A stretch of DNA of 64,000 bases from contig NZ_CDME01000011.1 in the NCBI RefSeq assembly GCF_000826545.1, positions 832,001-896,000 of the forward strand, written 5' to 3'. This document shows, piece by piece, positions 61,545 through 64,000 of this stretch (its first letter is position 1; every line of letters begins with the position of its first letter). The notes beneath the pieces were generated by a model, which was not told where the DNA came from, did not search any database, and was given only the letters and a program-made list of their open reading frames with translations. Both the position numbers and the translations under genes were made by a program. This DNA comes from Kibdelosporangium sp. MJ126-NF4 (GTDB taxonomy: Bacteria; Actinomycetota; Actinomycetes; Mycobacteriales; Pseudonocardiaceae).

Positions 61545-64000
61545 GACAACACTGTTCGCGGGTCTGGGTCTTCGAGGATGGCGTGGATCACGTGCCGCTC
61601 GATCCAGTGGTCCGATGCCCAGGCCAGTGCCCTGGCGAGGCCGTCGGGGGTGTCCTCGCAGTGCACGCGGTTCTGGCGGTCGACCCACCAGTGCACGCGC
61701 TGGCCGTTGGCGGTGAGCTCGTCGTGGACGATCACGCCTTCCAGCGGCAGGTCGAAGCCCAGCAGGTCGGCCGCGACGACCACCGCGCCCAGTTCGGCCC
61801 ACGGGACCAGGTCGCCGCCGGTGACGTCCCCCGCCGACTCGGAGGCCAGTGGCAGGTCGAGCAGTTCGGCGAGGCCTTCCGCGGCGTCGTCGTCCAGTGC
61901 TGCCACGACTCGCTCCGGGGGCAGTACCGCGAGCAGCCATGGCGCGTCGAGAACCACGCAGTCCTCCGCGTCCACGGCTTCGCCGGACAGGACGCGGACG
62001 TGTTCCGGTGCGTCGAGCAGCGACACGTCCACTGATCCGGCCAGGGCCGCGTGGGCGCGCAGGGAAACGCCGTGCGAGACCGTGCGGGCGGTGTCGCCGA
62101 GGCGGTCCAGCAGGTCCGCCGCGTCGGAGGCGTCCTTGATCTCCAGGTGGGTGCGGACTCCCGCCGCTGCCGCCAGGTCGTCGCCGAGGTCGAGTGGGAG
62201 CGGGTCGTAGAGGCCGACCAGGTCCGAGGCGGACGCTGTCCGCCAGAACCGGGGCGCCCGGCCTTCCAGCAGCGCGTAACGGGCGATCCACCAGGCTGTG
62301 TAGCCGCCCGGCTCGCGCAGGGCCTGCCAGGTCGCGGGTTCCAACGCCAGCAGGCGCAGGGCTTCCGGCCATTTGTCGTCGGCGACCAGGTCGAGGTCGC
62401 GGACGGCCAGCACCCGCTTGGGCTCCTCGCCGAAGCTCCACCACTCGTCCTCGTCGGCCAGGTCGTGTTCGGGACCGATCGGTTCCTCGTCGACGATCAC
62501 CGCGAAGCCGGTCAGCACTCCCACCGCCGACAGCACGTCCGCCGACCACCGTTCGGCGAACTCGGGGTCGAGCATGCCGAGCGGTGACTCCGGGTCGAGC
62601 ACTTCGAGGAACCGCGAGCCCGGCAGCGCGAGTTCGTCCGCGGCCCGCCAGTCGCCCGAGGAGTCCGGCAGTGCCAGCGACCGCAGCCATGGCCGTCCCC
62701 CGGCCTGGCCGACCAGACCGAGTACGGCGTGCGCGAGGCCGGAGACGATCAGGCCAGCCGAGGCGTCGGCGACACTGCGTTCGACGGCCTCCTGTAACGA
62801 TTCCAGCACTTCCGACGCACCGGCGTGCCGGGCGCCGAGCCGTTCCAGCAACGGGTGCGCCGCGTCCGGGTGCACCAGCCGCAGACCGGGGACGTCCAGG
62901 TCCGACAGGAACTCCGGTTCGTCGGCGAGCAGTGTTCCGCGTGGTCCCGGCAGCGTCCGGCCGTCCGCCAACGGGACCGGCAGGCCGCTGAGGTTCTCGC
63001 GGATCGTGCCGTCGTTGTCGGCGAACGGCGAGAGCGCCGCGTAGATCTGACGCCACCACGACGGTTCCTGGGAGATTCCGGTCAGCGCCGCGACCACTTC
63101 GGGGACGCGCAGCCGGGAGATCTCCAGCGCTGCCAGGGCGTGTGCGTGCTCGGGCGTCGCCAGTCGGGCCGAGGCGATGTTGGGCACGATGTCGGACAGC
63201 AGGTCGGCCAGTTCGTCCGACGGGATCTCCAGTACGCGGGCCGTGGCGGGGGTCAGCGATTCCGTGACTCCCGGCAGCCATGCCTGGGTCCGCAGTTCGG
63301 CGATGATCAGGTCACGCAGTCGGGCGTCCACATCGGACCGGGGGAAGCCGGGGACCGGCACCAGTGCCGTGCGGTGCTGCTCGGCGATGCCGAAGACCAG
63401 TGACGGATAGATCCTCGCGGCCTCGACCAGCACCTCGGCCACCGCCGGTGAGGACATCACCCTGCGCCGGGACGCCTCGATCGGCAGGCTGGCGATCAGC
63501 CTGGCGGGCAACGAAAGCCGCTCGTCAGTCGGGGTCGGGGCGTGCAGCACGTCCTCGGTGAGCGGTTGCGGCACACCGGCGTCGGTCACCGGGATGGCCC
63601 AGCACACCAGCCATTCCGCGCTGGTCTCCATGCCGAGGCCGACGGTGTCCGTGAGCTTGCCCGACGCCCGCCGCAGCATCCACCTGGTCGTGCCCCGCGG
63701 CCCGGTCAGCACCACCGTGTCGCCGGAGTCGCTGCTGGTCCAGCGCGAGCCGTCGACCTCGATGGACGCCAGGCCGGGTAACGCCAGCAGCAGGTCGGGC
63801 GCCTGCGCACGGAAGCTGTCCAGCAGCGCTGCCTGGTCGATGTCCGGGCGCAGCGGCAGCCGGATCTCGGTGTCGTAGCCCTCCGGCGGCACGGAATCCG
63901 ATGGCCAGACCAGGCGCAGCACGGGCACCTGGCCCGAGCGGGCGGCCACGTGCTCGCGGATCTCGGGGATCTCCCTGGTCCGCTGTGCGGAGAAGCGCAC
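61541..64000 (-). CDS. Sacsin/Hsp90-like ATPase, C-terminal part (cut by window edge)
   Basis: The open frame continues past 64000, so the N-terminal ATP-binding (Bergerat-fold) part is outside the window. The visible 819 residues resemble the large actinobacterial proteins annotated as sacsin N-terminal ATP-binding-like or Hsp90-like: a segment RFSAQRTREIPEIREHVAARSGQVPVLRLVWP at the visible start, PYDTEIRLPLRPDID-type GYDTEIRLPLRPDI, HRTALVPVPGFPRSDVDARL, then a long mixed region ending ASDHWIERHVIHAILEDPD. Role in protein folding or signalling is inferred from family name only. Overlaps the convergent DUF2530 gene. Confidence 0.75.
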   Translation of the reverse strand: MRFSAQRTREIPEIREHVAARSGQVPVLRLVWPSDSVPPEGYDTEIRLPLRPDIDQAALLDSFRAQAPDLLLALPGLASIEVDGSRWTSSDSGDTVVLTGPRGTTRWMLRRASGKLTDTVGLGMETSAEWLVCWAIPVTDAGVPQPLTEDVLHAPTPTDERLSLPARLIASLPIEASRRRVMSSPAVAEVLVEAARIYPSLVFGIAEQHRTALVPVPGFPRSDVDARLRDLIIAELRTQAWLPGVTESLTPATARVLEIPSDELADLLSDIVPNIASARLATPEHAHALAALEISRLRVPEVVAALTGISQEPSWWRQIYAALSPFADNDGTIRENLSGLPVPLADGRTLPGPRGTLLADEPEFLSDLDVPGLRLVHPDAAHPLLERLGARHAGASEVLESLQEAVERSVADASAGLIVSGLAHAVLGLVGQAGGRPWLRSLALPDSSGDWRAADELALPGSRFLEVLDPESPLGMLDPEFAERWSADVLSAVGVLTGFAVIVDEEPIGPEHDLADEDEWWSFGEEPKRVLAVRDLDLVADDKWPEALRLLALEPATWQALREPGGYTAWWIARYALLEGRAPRFWRTASASDLVGLYDPLPLDLGDDLAAAAGVRTHLEIKDASDAADLLDRLGDTARTVSHGVSLRAHAALAGSVDVSLLDAPEHVRVLSGEAVDAEDCVVLDAPWLLAVLPPERVVAALDDDAAEGLAELLDLPLASESAGDVTGGDLVPWAELGAVVVAADLLGFDLPLEGVIVHDELTANGQRVHWWVDRQNRVHCEDTPDGLARALAWASDHWIERHVIHAILEDPDPRTVLS

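Overview
The window comes from a high-GC actinobacterium. GTG and TTG starts, GTGA/ATGA stop-start overlaps, a SepH-type division protein, an actinobacterial second citrate synthase, an Asp23/AmaP-type operon and DtxR/IdeR-like boxes together point to a Pseudonocardiales-type genome (Amycolatopsis/Kibdelosporangium-like). That placement is inference from gene content only. No rRNA or tRNA gene was seen.

Left part (1-18 kb). A heptad-repeat coiled-coil protein is followed by a toxin-antitoxin pair with a 9-bp-phased operator, an aldose 1-epimerase and a secreted trypsin-like protease. A repeat/IS island follows (about 3.3-6.4 kb): one intact copy and one half copy of a roughly 810-bp palindromic element, the half copy split by an IS4-family insertion. 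Next come a TetR/metallo-hydrolase pair, an APC permease, an MFS exporter, pdxH and the complete urease operon ureABCFGD on the minus strand, with an ornithine-cyclodeaminase-family gene upstream of it and a divergent citrate synthase.

Middle (18-44 kb). A P450 behind an inverted-repeat operator; a DHFR-like reductase; an ABC exporter translationally coupled to a NarL-type two-component system; serC; a serine beta-lactamase-like hydrolase; small unknowns; a metallo-hydrolase; and a secreted GH64 beta-1,3-glucanase with a C-terminal lectin domain. A MacB-like efflux operon (lipoprotein, adaptor, ATPase, permease) is divergent from an OmpR/HK pair whose probable operator lies between them. sepH appears frameshifted. 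Then come a SigE-family sigma factor with a membrane partner, a large polytopic protein and a heterodimeric ABC exporter.

Right part (44-64 kb). A CsbD-like protein is divergent from an ECF sigma factor that heads a nine-gene envelope-stress operon: a zinc-finger/Asp23 fusion, four more Asp23-like or related proteins, and DUF2273, DUF6286 and AmaP membrane proteins. Then come a SpoU methyltransferase, a glutamate-cysteine ligase-family enzyme, TetR, heme oxygenase with an iron box, and sodA. A second island (54.1-56.6 kb) carries a third copy of the 810-bp element, interrupted at the same base by a second apparently identical IS4-family copy in the opposite orientation, then an 8-bp tandem array and an orphan iron box next to a 14-codon ORF and a hairpin. 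The window ends with a repeat-protein gene, an MFS exporter, MarR, a purine permease, DUF2530 and the C-terminal part of a sacsin/Hsp90-like ATPase cut by the window edge.

The most unusual features are the 810-bp element and its IS target preference, a possible +1 frameshift site in the transposase, four copies of a covarying 48-bp terminator hairpin, the sepH frameshift and the orphan iron-regulated micro-locus.
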